DNA of 57,044 nt, taken from NCBI GenBank assembly GCA_016860845.1, contig BOKF01000051.1:1-57044 (forward strand), given 5' to 3'. Shown piece by piece: positions 15,362-25,454 of this stretch (positions are counted from its first letter, which is position 1; the number at the start of each line of letters is the position of its first letter). The notes beneath the pieces are model-generated. The model had not been told where the DNA came from. It worked only from the letters and a program-made list of their open reading frames with translations, and searched no databases. The DNA comes from Chloroflexota bacterium. GTDB taxonomy: Bacteria > Chloroflexota > Anaerolineae > 4572-78 > J111. The translations under genes were made by a program, and so were the position numbers.

Positions 15362-17806
15362 ATGCGTTACGGTTATTTTGACGATGTCAATCGTGAATAC
15401 GTCATCACCCGGCCTGACACGCCCCTGCCCTGGATCAACTACCTGGGCTGTGAAGAATACTTTGGCCTTATTTCCAACACAACCGGCGGCTACTCCTTTT
15501 ACCGCGATGCCCGCCTGCGCCGCTTGACCCGCTATCGCTACAACAATGCCCCTTTTGATACCGGCGGGCGTTATCTCTACTTGCGCGATAACACCAGCGG
15601 CGAGTTTTGGTCGCCCTCCTGGCAGCCAACCCAGCGTCCCCTGGAAAATTATACCTGCCGGCACGGCCAGAATTATACCCTTATCGCCTCTACCTATGAC
15701 CGAATCAAGGCCGAAACCCGCTACTTTGTGCCCTTAGGTGAAACTCTGGAAATCTGGGATTTGACCGTCACCAACGAGCGGAGTGAGCCAGCCGACCTGT
15801 CGCTTTTTTCAAGCATTGAGTTTTGCCTGTGGGACGCCCAGGATGACGCGACCAACTTCCAGCGCAATTTCAACATCGGCCAGGTTGAAGTTGAAGATGG
15901 CGTTATTTACCACAAAACCGAGTATCGTGAGCGGCGCAACCACTTTGCCTATTTCGCCTGCTCGGCGGCATTAGCCGGTTTTGATACCCAGCGTGAGACC
16001 TTTCTTGGCCCTTACCGGGGCTGGGACCGGCCGCAAGCGGTCGAACAGGGCCAGTCGGCCAACTCGGTGGCGCATGGCTGGGCGCCCATCGGCTCCCATC
16101 ACGTTAAACTGATGTTAGCCCCCGGTGAAACTCGCCAGGTTATTTTTGTGCTGGGTTATCACGAAAATCCCCATGATAAAAAATTTGACCCGCCCGGCTC
16201 GCAGACCCTCAACAAGCAGATGGTCAAGCCAATCATTGCTCGTTATCTCGACCCGCAGCAGGTCCAGGCCGCTTTTGAAAAGTTGCGTTCCTATTGGGCC
16301 GGTCTGTTGACCCTCTTCCAGGTGCAAACGCCGGATGAGCATACCAACCGCATGGTCAATATCTGGAATGCCTATCAGTGCATGGTCACCTTCAATATGT
16401 CTCGTTCGGCCTCTCTTTACGAGTCGGGTATTGGACGCGGCATGGGCTTCCGTGACTCCAACCAGGATTTGTTAGGGTTTGTCCACATGGCGCCGGAGCG
16501 GGCGCGGCAGCGTATCCTCGACATCGCTTCAACTCAACTGGAGACTGGCGGCGCTTACCACCAGTACCAGCCGCTGACCAAACGGGGCAACGACGCCGTG
16601 GGCAGCAACTTTAACGACGACCCGCTCTGGCTGGTTCTCGGCGTGGTCGCCTATCTCAAGGAAACTGGCGATTGGAGTCTCCTGGATGAAGCGGTACCCT
16701 ACGACAACCGCCCCGGCAGCGAGCAGCCGCTCTACGAGCATTTACAGCGCAGCATTCAATATACCCTCGACCGGCTGGGGCCGCATGGCCTGCCCCTGAT
16801 TGGCCGGGCCGATTGGAACGACTGCCTGAATCTCAACACCTTCTCCGAAGAGCCGGGCGAGTCCTTCCAGACCACGACCAACAAAGACGGCAAGGTGGCC
16901 GAGTCGGTTTTTATTGCAGGACTGTTTGTGCTGGCCGCCACGGAAATGGCCCACCTGGCCGAAGTGCGGGGACTGAATGATCAAGCCCACTCCTATCGCC
17001 AGGCCGCCGCTGCCATGAGCGACACAGCCTTGGAGCATGGCTGGGATGGGGCCTGGTTCCTGCGGGCGTATGATAACTTTGGGCAGAAGGTTGGCTCCCA
17101 GGAATGTGCAGAGGGGCAGATTTTTATTGAGCCGCAAGGGATTTGTGTGTTGGCCGGGATTGGCCTGAACAGCGGGCAAGCCGAACAGGCGTTAACCTCT
17201 GTCCGTGAGCGCCTGGCTACGCTGCATGGGATTGTGCTCCAGCAGCCGGCCTATTCCCAATATTACCTCCACCTGGGCGAAATTTCATCCTACCCGCCCG
17301 GTTACAAGGAAAACGCCGGCATTTTCTGCCATACCAATCCCTGGATAATGATTGCCGAGGCTCGCCTGGGAAATGGCGACTGGGCTTACGACTATTACCG
17401 CCGCATCAACCCGTCAGCCCGTGAGGAGATCAGCGAGGTGCACCGTTGCGAGCCTTACGTTTATGCCCAAATGATCGCCGGGCGCGACGCTCCCACCCAC
17501 GGCGAGGCCAAAAATTCCTGGTTAACCGGAACCGCCGCCTGGAACTATGTTGCCATTACCCAGTGGATTCTGGGCATCCGGCCTACTTATAACGGCTTGC
17601 AAATTGCCCCGGTCATCCCCGGCGATTGGTCAGGCTTTGAGGCTGTGCGTCGTTTCCGCGGCGTGACCTACCGCATCCAGGTGCAGCGTAAAGGGCCGGG
17701 CAATTCCATCGCCCTGACCGCCAACGGCCAACCCCTCAGCGGAGACATCATTCCCTTGCCGCCGCCCGGCCAAACTGAGGTAATTGTTCAAGCCATCCTT
17801 TCCTGA
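15362..17806 (+). CDS. Cellobiose phosphorylase (GH94)
   Basis: An 814-residue cytoplasmic enzyme, full length for the family (about 810-825). It cleaves cellobiose with phosphate to glucose-1-phosphate and glucose. The N-terminus ([20 protein letters not shown]) and [20 protein letters not shown] are characteristic. The catalytic region is [19 protein letters not shown] near residue 484, whose Asp corresponds to the general acid of characterised enzymes. [20 protein letters not shown] and [19 protein letters not shown] follow. The ribosome-binding site is GGAG. It sits 115 bp behind the second LacI gene and in front of a secreted glucosidase, forming a cello-oligosaccharide locus. There is no transporter gene beside it. 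Confidence 0.93.
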   Translation: MRYGYFDDVNREYVITRPDTPLPWINYLGCEEYFGLISNTTGGYSFYRDARLRRLTRYRYNNAPFDTGGRYLYLRDNTSGEFWSPSWQPTQRPLENYTCRHGQNYTLIASTYDRIKAETRYFVPLGETLEIWDLTVTNERSEPADLSLFSSIEFCLWDAQDDATNFQRNFNIGQVEVEDGVIYHKTEYRERRNHFAYFACSAALAGFDTQRETFLGPYRGWDRPQAVEQGQSANSVAHGWAPIGSHHVKLMLAPGETRQVIFVLGYHENPHDKKFDPPGSQTLNKQMVKPIIARYLDPQQVQAAFEKLRSYWAGLLTLFQVQTPDEHTNRMVNIWNAYQCMVTFNMSRSASLYESGIGRGMGFRDSNQDLLGFVHMAPERARQRILDIASTQLETGGAYHQYQPLTKRGNDAVGSNFNDDPLWLVLGVVAYLKETGDWSLLDEAVPYDNRPGSEQPLYEHLQRSIQYTLDRLGPHGLPLIGRADWNDCLNLNTFSEEPGESFQTTTNKDGKVAESVFIAGLFVLAATEMAHLAEVRGLNDQAHSYRQAAAAMSDTALEHGWDGAWFLRAYDNFGQKVGSQECAEGQIFIEPQGICVLAGIGLNSGQAEQALTSVRERLATLHGIVLQQPAYSQYYLHLGEISSYPPGYKENAGIFCHTNPWIMIAEARLGNGDWAYDYYRRINPSAREEISEVHRCEPYVYAQMIAGRDAPTHGEAKNSWLTGTAAWNYVAITQWILGIRPTYNGLQIAPVIPGDWSGFEAVRRFRGVTYRIQVQRKGPGNSIALTANGQPLSGDIIPLPPPGQTEVIVQAILS

Positions 17807-17857
17807 CCTGATAGGCCCTCACCTTAGTGCCCAGGAGAGGGGAGAAAGCCAAAAGTC

Positions 17858-17880
17858 CCCTCCCCCTGCCAGGGGGAGGG
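17858..17880. repeat. Short GC-rich palindrome (dispersed repeat)
   Basis: CCCTCCCCCT and AGGGGGAGGG form a hairpin with a 3-base loop, next to further GGGAGGGG tracts. A near-identical hairpin is at 28863-28887. Both are intergenic, like common bacterial interspersed palindromes. Confidence 0.6.
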
Positions 17881-17943
17881 TCAGGGAGGGGTCAAACTTG
17901 GGCCGGCCCCTACCCCCTTCTCTCTAAACCACCCCCCCGATGC

Positions 17944-17973
17944 TTGCCCAAAGCTACGGCTCTATGGTATAAA
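17944..17973 (+). promoter_or_regulatory. Putative promoter for the GH116-esterase gene
   Basis: TTGCCC (17944-17949) and TATAAA (17968-17973) have an 18-bp spacer and lie 45 bp before the ATG. No ribosome-binding site precedes the ATG. No LacI-type palindrome is seen here. Confidence 0.35.
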
Positions 17974-18018
17974 CTCCTCCTGCATTTACTTTGACAAAAA
18001 AGCTCATTTACACTGCCG

Positions 18019-21000
18019 ATGCCGATTTTTCGAGAAAAAACAAAGCTCGTTTTAGCCGCTCTGCTGGGATTGGTCTGTCTGTCTTTCTTTGCCTCGACCG
18101 CCCCCGGCATGGTTTCAGCCGATCCCAATCCCATTCCCGCTGGAGAAGTGGAAATCCCCGCTGTCGCCTGGTCGCGCGGCATCGGCGTCCCTTTTGACGG
18201 GGCCGGGCATCCCTATGAGGGAAGCACCAAGATTGACGATGGTCCCTGGGCCGGCCTGCCGTTGGGCGGATTGGGCGCTGGCTCGATTGGCCGCACCTAC
18301 CGCGGCGACTTTGCCCGCTGGCACCTGGACCTGGGTACGCACCGCTTCGAGAGCCTGCCGGCCAATCAGTTTTCGGTCTTTGTCGCGCAGGGTGATCAGG
18401 CACAGGCGCACGTCCTTTCTGCCCTGCAGCCGTCTATTTTGCCGGAGTGGAACTGGGACATGCCCGCCGGGGCGGGCACCTACTACGCTCTCTTTCCTAA
18501 AGCCTGGTACGTTTACGATTGGGATGCTCTGCCGGTCCGCCTGACCCAGAAGCAGTTTTCGCCGGTCCTGCCCGGCAACTACAGCGCCAGTAGTTATCCG
18601 GTCGGCATCTTCGAGTGGACGGTGGAAAATCCAACCGCCGCCCCGCTCACCCTGGGTTTGATGTTTACCTGGCAGAACCTGGTCGGCTACGGCTGGAATA
18701 AAGACCTGGAGGGCGGCAACTTCAACACGGCCGTCCAGAAAGACGGCCTGACCGGCCTGGTCTTCACCCGCCCCGGCGACACCGTCAGCGAGGAGTGGGA
18801 CGGCTCCTTTGCCATCGTCACCCCGCAGCAGCCGGGGGTGACCATCAGTTATCGTTCCCGTTTCTCCCTGAACGCAGGCCGCGACACCTGGCTCGACTTT
18901 GCCGCCGACGGCGGCCTGGAGAACGTGGACGACCCAACGCCGGCCCAGCCGGCGGAGCAAATTGCCGGGGCTTTGGCCGTAACAATCAACTTGCAGCCCG
19001 GCGAAACGCGGACCATTCCTTTCACCCTGGCCTGGGATATGCCGATCACCCAATTCGGGGCAGGAACCAAGTGGTACAAACGGTATACGCAGTTTTATGG
19101 CACGAGCGGGCGCAACGCCTGGACGATTGCCGCCGATGCTCTGGCCGCCTATCCCGATTGGGAGGCCGCCATTGACGTTTGGCAGCAGCCGATCCTGGAA
19201 AGCTCGGCCCGACCCGACTGGTATAAAACGGCCTTGTTCAACGAATTGTACTATCTGGTGGATGGGGGAACCGTGTGGGAGAACGGGCGGGTGGGTGGCG
19301 CCCCGCCCGCCGACGGCCTCGGCGGCTTTGCCTACCTGGAGTCCGCCGATTACACCCTTTACAACACCTTCGACGTTCACTTTTATGCCTCCTTTGCCCT
19401 GGCCCAGTTGTGGCCGGAGCTGCAAAAACGGCTGATGCGGGATGTAGCGGCGACGATTCCGCAGGGCGATCCGGCCAACACGCACCAAATTCAAGCCACC
19501 GGGGCGGTGGTCCCGCGCAAAGTGCCCGGCGCTGTGCCGCATGATCTCGGCTCGCCGCAGGAAGATCCGTGGGGGCAGGTCAACGCCTTTAACTGGCAGG
19601 ACAGCAGCACCTGGAAAGACCTTAACAGCAAGTTTGTATTGCAGCTCTGGCGCGACTACGTCTTCACCGGCGACCTGGCCCTGGTCCAGGAGTTGTGGCC
19701 GGCAGCCGTCCAGGCCCTCGATTATTTGCACCAATTTGACCGTGACGGCGACGGTCTGCCTGAGCACGACGGCATCCCCGACCAGACCTATGACACCTGG
19801 GTCATGAGCGGGCCAAGCGCCTACGGCGGCGGTCTCTGGCTGGCGGCCCTGGAAGCGGCCGTTAATATGGGCCAACTCGTGGGCGATGGCGACCGGGTGG
19901 CCCAGTACCAGACCTGGCTGGAAAGCGGCAAAGCCTCGTTCGAGGCCAAATTGTGGAACGGCCAATATTACAAGTTTGACGGCAGCAGCAGCCCCCACTC
20001 CGACAGCATCATGGCTGATCAGTTAGCCGGACAGTGGTACGCCGACGCCACCGGCCTGCCGCCCATTGTTCCCCCAGAACATACAGCGACGGCGCTGCAA
20101 ACGATTTATGATTTCAATGTGCGCCGTTTTGCGGATGGCGGGATGGGTGCGGTCAATGGCATGCGGCCTGATGGCACGCTGGACACCTCCAGCAACCAGT
20201 CGCAAGAGGTCTGGACAGGCGTTACCTATGCTCTGGCCGCGGCTATGCTTCAGCGGGGCATGCATGAGGAGGGCTGGTGGACGGCCTGGGGGGTGTATAA
20301 CGTCACCTACAACGGTGGTTTCTGGTTCCGCACCCCGGAAGCCTATCGCAGCGACCGCAGTTTCCGGGCCAGCATGTACATGCGTCCGCTGAGTATTTGG
20401 GCCATCGAGCAGGCGCTGCAAAGCCAGGAGCCTGTTCCCATCCCCGCCGGTGCTGAGGCGGTGCGCCTCACCACTGCCGATGGCGTCGCGCTGGCAGGTC
20501 TTTACTATACCCCGCCGGCCGAGGCCGCCCCGGGGGTGCTGTTACTACATCAGCGCGGCGGGCGCAAAGAAAACTGGACCTCGTTTGCCCAGTTGCTGCA
20601 AAAAAGCGGCTATGCTGTAATGGCGTTTGATTTTCGGGGGCATGGGCAGAGCAAAGGCGTGGTCAACTGGTGGGGGGCCGACCAGGATGTAATGACGGCT
20701 TTCGATTATCTCAAGGCGCGGCCTGAAGTTGACCCCCAGCGGATTGTCTTGATCGGAGCCAGCATCGGCACCCAGGAGGCGATAACTTTCGCCGCCGCTC
20801 ATCCTGATCAGGTTCGGGGCGCGGCCCTGTTATCCACCTTTGCCAGCGGAGAGATCCAGCGGGCTGTTCTCACCTACCCCGGCCCCATCCTGTTACTGGC
20901 GACCGAGGGCGACAAAGCCGCCACCCAAGAAACCAACCGGCTGGCCAAACTGGCCCCCACCGCCGAGGTTCAAATTCTCAAGGACAGCGACCGGCACGGC

Positions 21001-21078
21001 ACCCAAATGCTGCAAAGCTCGCTAAACATTGAGGCGATTCTGCTCGATTGGCTGCAAAAGGTCGTTCAGCCCAAGTAA
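18019..21078 (+). CDS. Secreted GH116 beta-glucosidase fused to an alpha/beta-hydrolase
   Basis: A 1019-residue protein. Residues 8-33 are a signal peptide (LVLAALLGLVCLSFFAS). Residues 45-810 match GH116 (GBA2-like): the N-terminal domain with LPLGGLGAGSIGRTYRGDFARW, the nucleophile Glu in LFNELYYLVDGGTVWE (residue 409) and the acid/base Asp in HDGIPDQTYDTW (residue 592). Residues 820-1019 are a serine hydrolase domain with GVLLLHQRGG, the nucleophile in VLIGASIGTQEA (Ser915), Asp in LLATEGDKAA and His in DRHGTQM. The esterase half could remove acyl groups from glycosides that the glucosidase half cleaves outside the cell. I know of no standard family with this domain order. Confidence 0.85.
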   Translation: MPIFREKTKLVLAALLGLVCLSFFASTAPGMVSADPNPIPAGEVEIPAVAWSRGIGVPFDGAGHPYEGSTKIDDGPWAGLPLGGLGAGSIGRTYRGDFARWHLDLGTHRFESLPANQFSVFVAQGDQAQAHVLSALQPSILPEWNWDMPAGAGTYYALFPKAWYVYDWDALPVRLTQKQFSPVLPGNYSASSYPVGIFEWTVENPTAAPLTLGLMFTWQNLVGYGWNKDLEGGNFNTAVQKDGLTGLVFTRPGDTVSEEWDGSFAIVTPQQPGVTISYRSRFSLNAGRDTWLDFAADGGLENVDDPTPAQPAEQIAGALAVTINLQPGETRTIPFTLAWDMPITQFGAGTKWYKRYTQFYGTSGRNAWTIAADALAAYPDWEAAIDVWQQPILESSARPDWYKTALFNELYYLVDGGTVWENGRVGGAPPADGLGGFAYLESADYTLYNTFDVHFYASFALAQLWPELQKRLMRDVAATIPQGDPANTHQIQATGAVVPRKVPGAVPHDLGSPQEDPWGQVNAFNWQDSSTWKDLNSKFVLQLWRDYVFTGDLALVQELWPAAVQALDYLHQFDRDGDGLPEHDGIPDQTYDTWVMSGPSAYGGGLWLAALEAAVNMGQLVGDGDRVAQYQTWLESGKASFEAKLWNGQYYKFDGSSSPHSDSIMADQLAGQWYADATGLPPIVPPEHTATALQTIYDFNVRRFADGGMGAVNGMRPDGTLDTSSNQSQEVWTGVTYALAAAMLQRGMHEEGWWTAWGVYNVTYNGGFWFRTPEAYRSDRSFRASMYMRPLSIWAIEQALQSQEPVPIPAGAEAVRLTTADGVALAGLYYTPPAEAAPGVLLLHQRGGRKENWTSFAQLLQKSGYAVMAFDFRGHGQSKGVVNWWGADQDVMTAFDYLKARPEVDPQRIVLIGASIGTQEAITFAAAHPDQVRGAALLSTFASGEIQRAVLTYPGPILLLATEGDKAATQETNRLAKLAPTAEVQILKDSDRHGTQMLQSSLNIEAILLDWLQKVVQPK

Positions 21079-21081
21079 CGA

Positions 21082-21420
21082 TCACCAACTATGCCATCCG
21101 GTACCGGCGCCCGAACTGGAGCCGGGCTTGACCCCGCCAGCTACACTGCCACGGGGTCCCGGAACCCAGCGGACATTGGCCAGCTCACCAGCAATTTCGG
21201 GATTCTTGGCGACATACTGGCGGACGAGCTGCTCTGCCGCGGCATAAACCGAGCCGCCAGTGGCTGCTGTGGCCCCGGCCGCGCCCGCTTCCCCGGCGAC
21301 GACCCTTCCTGCACCGCGTCCAACCCCTGCCACCCCCGTCACGGCCAGGCCGACTTCGGCAACCTCACCGGCGGTCTTGACCACTTTAAGGATCGCCAGA
21401 GCCTCTTCGATTGCCCTTTA
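21082..21420 (-). pseudogene. Possible decayed gene fragment
   Basis: In the 444-bp gap between 18019 and 21523 genes, the minus strand carries a frame reading AIEEALAILKVVKTAGEVAE to a C-terminus SSSGAGTGWHSW, with coding-like codon use. A TAA (about 21420) separates it from further plausible codons (SVEADSAISI), and no start with a ribosome-binding site is present. It may be the 3' end of a broken gene. A plus-strand frame (21091-21513) overlaps it and looks like its shadow. Family not recognised. Confidence 0.3.
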
Positions 21421-21522
21421 AATGCTAATAGCCGAATCAGCTTCAACGCTTGGCGACCTTTTGACAAAGCTTGGCAAGCGCATAGAATTCCAACAAACCG
21501 ACATCTCGGTTGAAGGAGAGGG

Positions 21523-22599
21523 ATGCCAGTGAGACAAAAACGGTGGCGTTTCACCTTGATGAGCAGCTTGCTGTTAGTGGTGCTGCTCGCGGCTGCGCCG
21601 GCTGAAGCCTGCGGCTGCGGGGTTTACATTCCGCGCGAGGGCGAGGGTAACGTGGTCCAGGAGCGCGCCCTGGTGCGCTGGGATGGGCAGACGGAAGATA
21701 TTGTGATGGCTTTGAGCGTGCAGGGTCATTCCTCTGAAGCAGCCTGGATCATGCCCGTGCCCGCTCAGGCTACGGTGAAATTGGGCGAGGCCAGCCTCTT
21801 CGACACCCTGCAAGAGCTGACCAAACCGAGGGTAGAATATCGTTACGGCCTGATGCCGCCGCTGATGTTGGGCGCAGGAGCGGCCCCCGATGGGGCGGTT
21901 GGCGGCGCGCCGCCGGTGCTGCTGCTCAACCAGCAGATGCTTGGGCCGTTTGAAATCAGCACGCTGGCCGCGACCGATGCCACTGCCCTGAGCGATTGGC
22001 TGGCCGACAACGGCTATAACTTCCCTGAGGGCCTGGCCGAGGTGCTGCAAGCCTATGTTGAACAGAACTGGTTTTACATCGCCGCCCGCTTGACCTCCGG
22101 GGTCGAGGGTGAAGAGTTGACCGGCGAACTCGACCCGCTCTGGATCACCTTTCCATCCGACGAAATAGTCTATCCGATGCGGGCTACGGCCCTGGCAACC
22201 GGGGTTATGCCGGTATTTGTCTATGTTTTGGCGGATCACCGGGTGGAGAAAGCCCAAACCTTTGGCGACGCCCACATCTCCTTTGCCGATTGGATTGAGC
22301 CGGCCGCCCTGCCCGTCGACTCGCCGCTGGCGCCGTTTCTTGAGCGCAAACTGTTTCTGACCAAATTTGAGGAGCGTATCTGGAATCCGCAGTCGGTCAC
22401 CGGTGACTACATTTTTACTTTTACCGATCAAGATGAGATTTATCACGATGTCGAGATCGAGTATGTCTACGATATTGGGGGGGTACCGATCATTCTGCTG
22501 GTGCTGGCTGGCGTTTGCCTGGTGGGGTTAGGGTTGGTAGCGGGCTTGATAATACTGCTGCTATCCTGGCCGCGCCGAAGAACAGTAAAGCCAGCCTAA
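21523..22599 (+). CDS. DUF2330 exported membrane-anchored protein
   Basis: A 358-residue protein. A signal peptide (LMSSLLLVVLLAAAPAEA) is followed by CGCGVYIPREG and RALVRWDGQTEDIVMALSV, typical of DUF2330. The C-terminus has a membrane helix (IILLVLAGVCLVGLGLVAGLI) and a basic tail, so most of the chain lies outside the membrane. Function is unknown. AAGGAG lies 5 bases before the ATG; GTG 21529 is an alternative start. Confidence 0.75.
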   Translation: MPVRQKRWRFTLMSSLLLVVLLAAAPAEACGCGVYIPREGEGNVVQERALVRWDGQTEDIVMALSVQGHSSEAAWIMPVPAQATVKLGEASLFDTLQELTKPRVEYRYGLMPPLMLGAGAAPDGAVGGAPPVLLLNQQMLGPFEISTLAATDATALSDWLADNGYNFPEGLAEVLQAYVEQNWFYIAARLTSGVEGEELTGELDPLWITFPSDEIVYPMRATALATGVMPVFVYVLADHRVEKAQTFGDAHISFADWIEPAALPVDSPLAPFLERKLFLTKFEERIWNPQSVTGDYIFTFTDQDEIYHDVEIEYVYDIGGVPIILLVLAGVCLVGLGLVAGLIILLLSWPRRRTVKPA

Positions 22600-22677
22600 C
22601 CTTGATCCCTTTTTATCAAGCAACGGGCAAAAAATTGGAGCCGTATGATTGAGAACCCAATTTGAGGTAACAACTTC

Positions 22678-24330
22678 ATGAGAAAACGACGAACGCGAGA
22701 GGTGGTGTTTCAACCTCGCACCTACCGGGGGTTTCAGCAGGGCATCAATCAAATTGCCGCGGCCATCCGCCCCACCTTAGGCCCCCGTCCCCGCATCGTG
22801 GCGATTCAACGCATCCTCGATCAGCGAATGCCGGAGATGCTCGACAATGGCGGGGTCATTGCCCAGCGGATCATTCAGTTACCGGATCGGGATGAAGACG
22901 TGGGAGCCATGTTCATTCGCGATATGCTCTGGCGTTTACACGACCAGGTTGGCGATGGCACGGCGGCGGCGGCGGTGTTATTCCAGGCGATTTACAATGA
23001 GGGCGTGCGCTATCTCACCGCCGGAGGGGATGCCCGGCGTTTGCACGAATTTCTGCAAAAAGGATTGGAAGTCATTCTCGACCAGTTGTCCGGCATGACC
23101 GTCTCCGCCAGCGGTAAAGAGCAGTTGGCCCAGATTGCCGAGTCTATCTGCTACGATCCCGCCCTGGCCAAAATGATGGGCGAGATTTTCGACATCATCG
23201 GCGAGTACGGCCGGCTGGAAATCCGGCCTGGGCGGGGCCGCGAGCTGGAGCGCGAGTATGTCGAGGGCATGTATTGGGAACGCGGCCTGGTTTCGCGTGA
23301 AATGATTACCGATCGCAGCCGCAGCAGAACCGAGTTGGAAAACGCCGCCATCCTCATCAGCGATCTGGACATTGAGCAGCCGCAGCAGCTCTTCCCGGCC
23401 CTGGAGGTGGCCTTAAGGGCCAAAATCGGGGCGCTGTTAATCGTGGCAAACAGGCTGTCCGACAGCGCCATCGGCTTTTTGCTGGCAAATAAAAAGCCGG
23501 AGCAATTTCAGGTGATGGCCGTCCAAACACCCGGCTTCGGCAAAGAGGAGCAAGCGGCTGCCCTGGAAGATTTGGCTATTTTGACCGGCGGGCGGCCTTT
23601 TATCCAGGTCGCCGGTGATACGTTTGAGCCAATCAAAGTGGAGCATTTTGGGCAGGCCCGCCGGGTTTGGGCCGACCCGCGCAATTTTGGCGTTATCGGC
23701 GGCAAAGGCGATCCACGCCGCTTGCGCCAGCACATTGCCAGCCTGCGCGCCGCTTACAATAGTACCGAAGAGACAGTGCTGCAAGGTAAATTACTGAGCC
23801 GGATTGGCAAACTGCTGGGCGGCTCGGCGACGCTCTGGATTGGCGGAGCCACCGAACTGGAAATCAATGAACGCCAGGAGATGGCCGAGCGAACGGCAGC
23901 GGCCATGCGCGGGGCCATGATGGAAGGCGTTGTGCCTGGCGGCGGCGTGGCCCTGTTAGCCTGCCGTCCAGCCTTGCAGCAGCGACTTGCTCAAGCCACG
24001 GATAGCGATGAACGAGCCGCCTATCAGATTCTGCTGACTGCGCTGGCAGTCCCCCTGCGCACCCTGGTTAGCAATGCGGGCTATGATCCCGGCGAGGTGA
24101 TGGCTCAAATCAACCTGGCCGGGCCAGGCTATGGTTTTGATGTCGTTGCCGGGCGGGTGGTCGAGATGAGGCAGGCCGGGATCTGTGACGCAGCGATGGT
24201 ACAGAAAACGGCAGTTTATACCGCCATTTCCAGCGCTGCACTGGCCCTGACCATTGATGTGCTGGTGCATCGCAACGGTCAGCCTGAACACGCCGCCGTT
24301 CACACGCCTGGCAAACGGAAACGATTGTAA
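22678..24330 (+). CDS. Divergent solitary GroEL-like chaperonin
   Basis: A 550-residue protein related to the Cpn60 family across its length. TLGPRPRIV replaces TLGPKGRNV, GDGTAAAAVL replaces the ATPase motif GDGTTTATVL but keeps its Asp, and VVPGGGVALL is intact. It ends in HTPGKRKRL, not the flexible Gly-Gly-Met tail of GroEL. No groES gene is adjacent. It therefore may hydrolyse ATP but work without the usual lid, or serve another role. GAGGTAAC provides the ribosome-binding site. The spacing to neighbours (78 and about 140 bp) gives no clear operon. Confidence 0.85.
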   Translation: MRKRRTREVVFQPRTYRGFQQGINQIAAAIRPTLGPRPRIVAIQRILDQRMPEMLDNGGVIAQRIIQLPDRDEDVGAMFIRDMLWRLHDQVGDGTAAAAVLFQAIYNEGVRYLTAGGDARRLHEFLQKGLEVILDQLSGMTVSASGKEQLAQIAESICYDPALAKMMGEIFDIIGEYGRLEIRPGRGRELEREYVEGMYWERGLVSREMITDRSRSRTELENAAILISDLDIEQPQQLFPALEVALRAKIGALLIVANRLSDSAIGFLLANKKPEQFQVMAVQTPGFGKEEQAAALEDLAILTGGRPFIQVAGDTFEPIKVEHFGQARRVWADPRNFGVIGGKGDPRRLRQHIASLRAAYNSTEETVLQGKLLSRIGKLLGGSATLWIGGATELEINERQEMAERTAAAMRGAMMEGVVPGGGVALLACRPALQQRLAQATDSDERAAYQILLTALAVPLRTLVSNAGYDPGEVMAQINLAGPGYGFDVVAGRVVEMRQAGICDAAMVQKTAVYTAISSAALALTIDVLVHRNGQPEHAAVHTPGKRKRL

Positions 24331-24391
24331 GAACTGATGAAGAGTCATCACAAACTTGTGGCACATTACTGGTGATGAAAATGGCAGCATC

Positions 24392-24446
24392 GTAGGACAA
24401 GCTGTTAGCTTGTCGCTGCTCTGGACAAACTAACAGTTTGTCCTAC
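24392..24446. repeat. Palindromic dispersed repeat (REP-like)
   Basis: Two 23-base arms (24392-24414 and 24424-24446) pair at 21 positions around a 9-base loop. The arms share the core GTAGGACAA...CTGTTAG. It lies just before the ribosome-binding site of the next gene and covers an in-frame TTG, which is why that TTG is not used as the start. Confidence 0.65.
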
Positions 24447-24470
24447 AGAAGCTATTTCGAGGAGGAAGCC

Positions 24471-25454
24471 ATTATCACTACTGTGACTGATGGGGGTCCA
24501 GACTTAGGCCTGGATTCCGCCGAAGCCGAAATTCAGGACGTGGTTTATGCTCTGGTCGTCGCGCCCGACTTTGACCGGAGTGGTATCTGCTTCGCCGCCC
24601 GTGCCGCAGGATTGTTCCGCTCCGACGACGGAGGCCGCACCTGGCAGGATGCCTATGCTTCTCTCAATCTGGACGGCCCCCTGCCTACCGCTGCCGTTGC
24701 CCTGTCGCCTCAATTCGAGACGGACCGGACCGTCTTTGCCGGGGGCGCCGGGGCTATTCTGCGCTCAACCGATGGAGGTCAAAGCTGGACCATTGCCAAT
24801 TTGCCCTCGCCTCCCCCGGTAGTTTCAACGCTGGCCGTCTCGCCGAATTATATGCAGGATGGCACGGTCTTTGCCGGGACGCTGGAAGATGGGGTCTTTC
24901 ACTCCAGTGATCGAGGTGAACACTGGACGGCCTGGAACTTTGGCCTGTTGGATTTGCACATTCTCGCCCTGGCCGTTTCCCCCGACTTTGCCAACGACGA
25001 AACCCTTTTTGTCGGCGCCGACAGCGGCATCTACCGCAGCACCAACGGCGGGCGCGCCTGGCGCGAGGTTAATTTTCCGTTGGAGTGGGCGCCGGTTCTC
25101 AGCCTGACCCTCTCGCCCGATTTTGCCAACGACGGCGTTTTGTTTGCCGGGACCGAAGCAAACGGACTTTTCCGCTCAGATGACCGGGGTCATTCCTGGA
25201 ACAGGCTGGGCCAGGAGGTTATTGCCGATGCCGTCAACAGTATCCTGCTCTCGCCGGAATTCCCCGTCTCCGCCAGTGTACTGGTACTGGCCGGAGATGT
25301 CCTGCTTGTCTCGCGTGATGGCGGCCAATCCTGGTCCAACTGGACCAATTTATCTCTGCCTCAGAACTTTACCGCCGTCGCTGCACCGCAGGGACTCACC
25401 CCCGGCGCTCCTTTGCTAATTGGCCTCTTGGATGGTCGAGTGCTTCACATCTGA
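24471..25454 (+). CDS. Asp-box/BNR beta-propeller-like repeat protein
   Basis: About 327 residues with at least five repeats of the type FRSDDGGRTWQ, LRSTDGGQSWT, FHSSDRGEHWT, YRSTNGGRAWR, FRSDDRGHSWN and VSRDGGQSWS, each preceded by an 'AVSPDFANDETLFVGA'-like strand. These are sialidase-type Asp boxes in a predicted beta-propeller. There is no signal peptide, so it is probably cytoplasmic or non-classically placed. The only good ribosome-binding site, GAGGAGG (24459-24465), points to a start at ATT 24471; GTG 24483 is the nearest canonical codon and TTG 24438 lies in a repeat. Function unknown. Confidence 0.75.
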   Translation: MITTVTDGGPDLGLDSAEAEIQDVVYALVVAPDFDRSGICFAARAAGLFRSDDGGRTWQDAYASLNLDGPLPTAAVALSPQFETDRTVFAGGAGAILRSTDGGQSWTIANLPSPPPVVSTLAVSPNYMQDGTVFAGTLEDGVFHSSDRGEHWTAWNFGLLDLHILALAVSPDFANDETLFVGADSGIYRSTNGGRAWREVNFPLEWAPVLSLTLSPDFANDGVLFAGTEANGLFRSDDRGHSWNRLGQEVIADAVNSILLSPEFPVSASVLVLAGDVLLVSRDGGQSWSNWTNLSLPQNFTAVAAPQGLTPGAPLLIGLLDGRVLHI

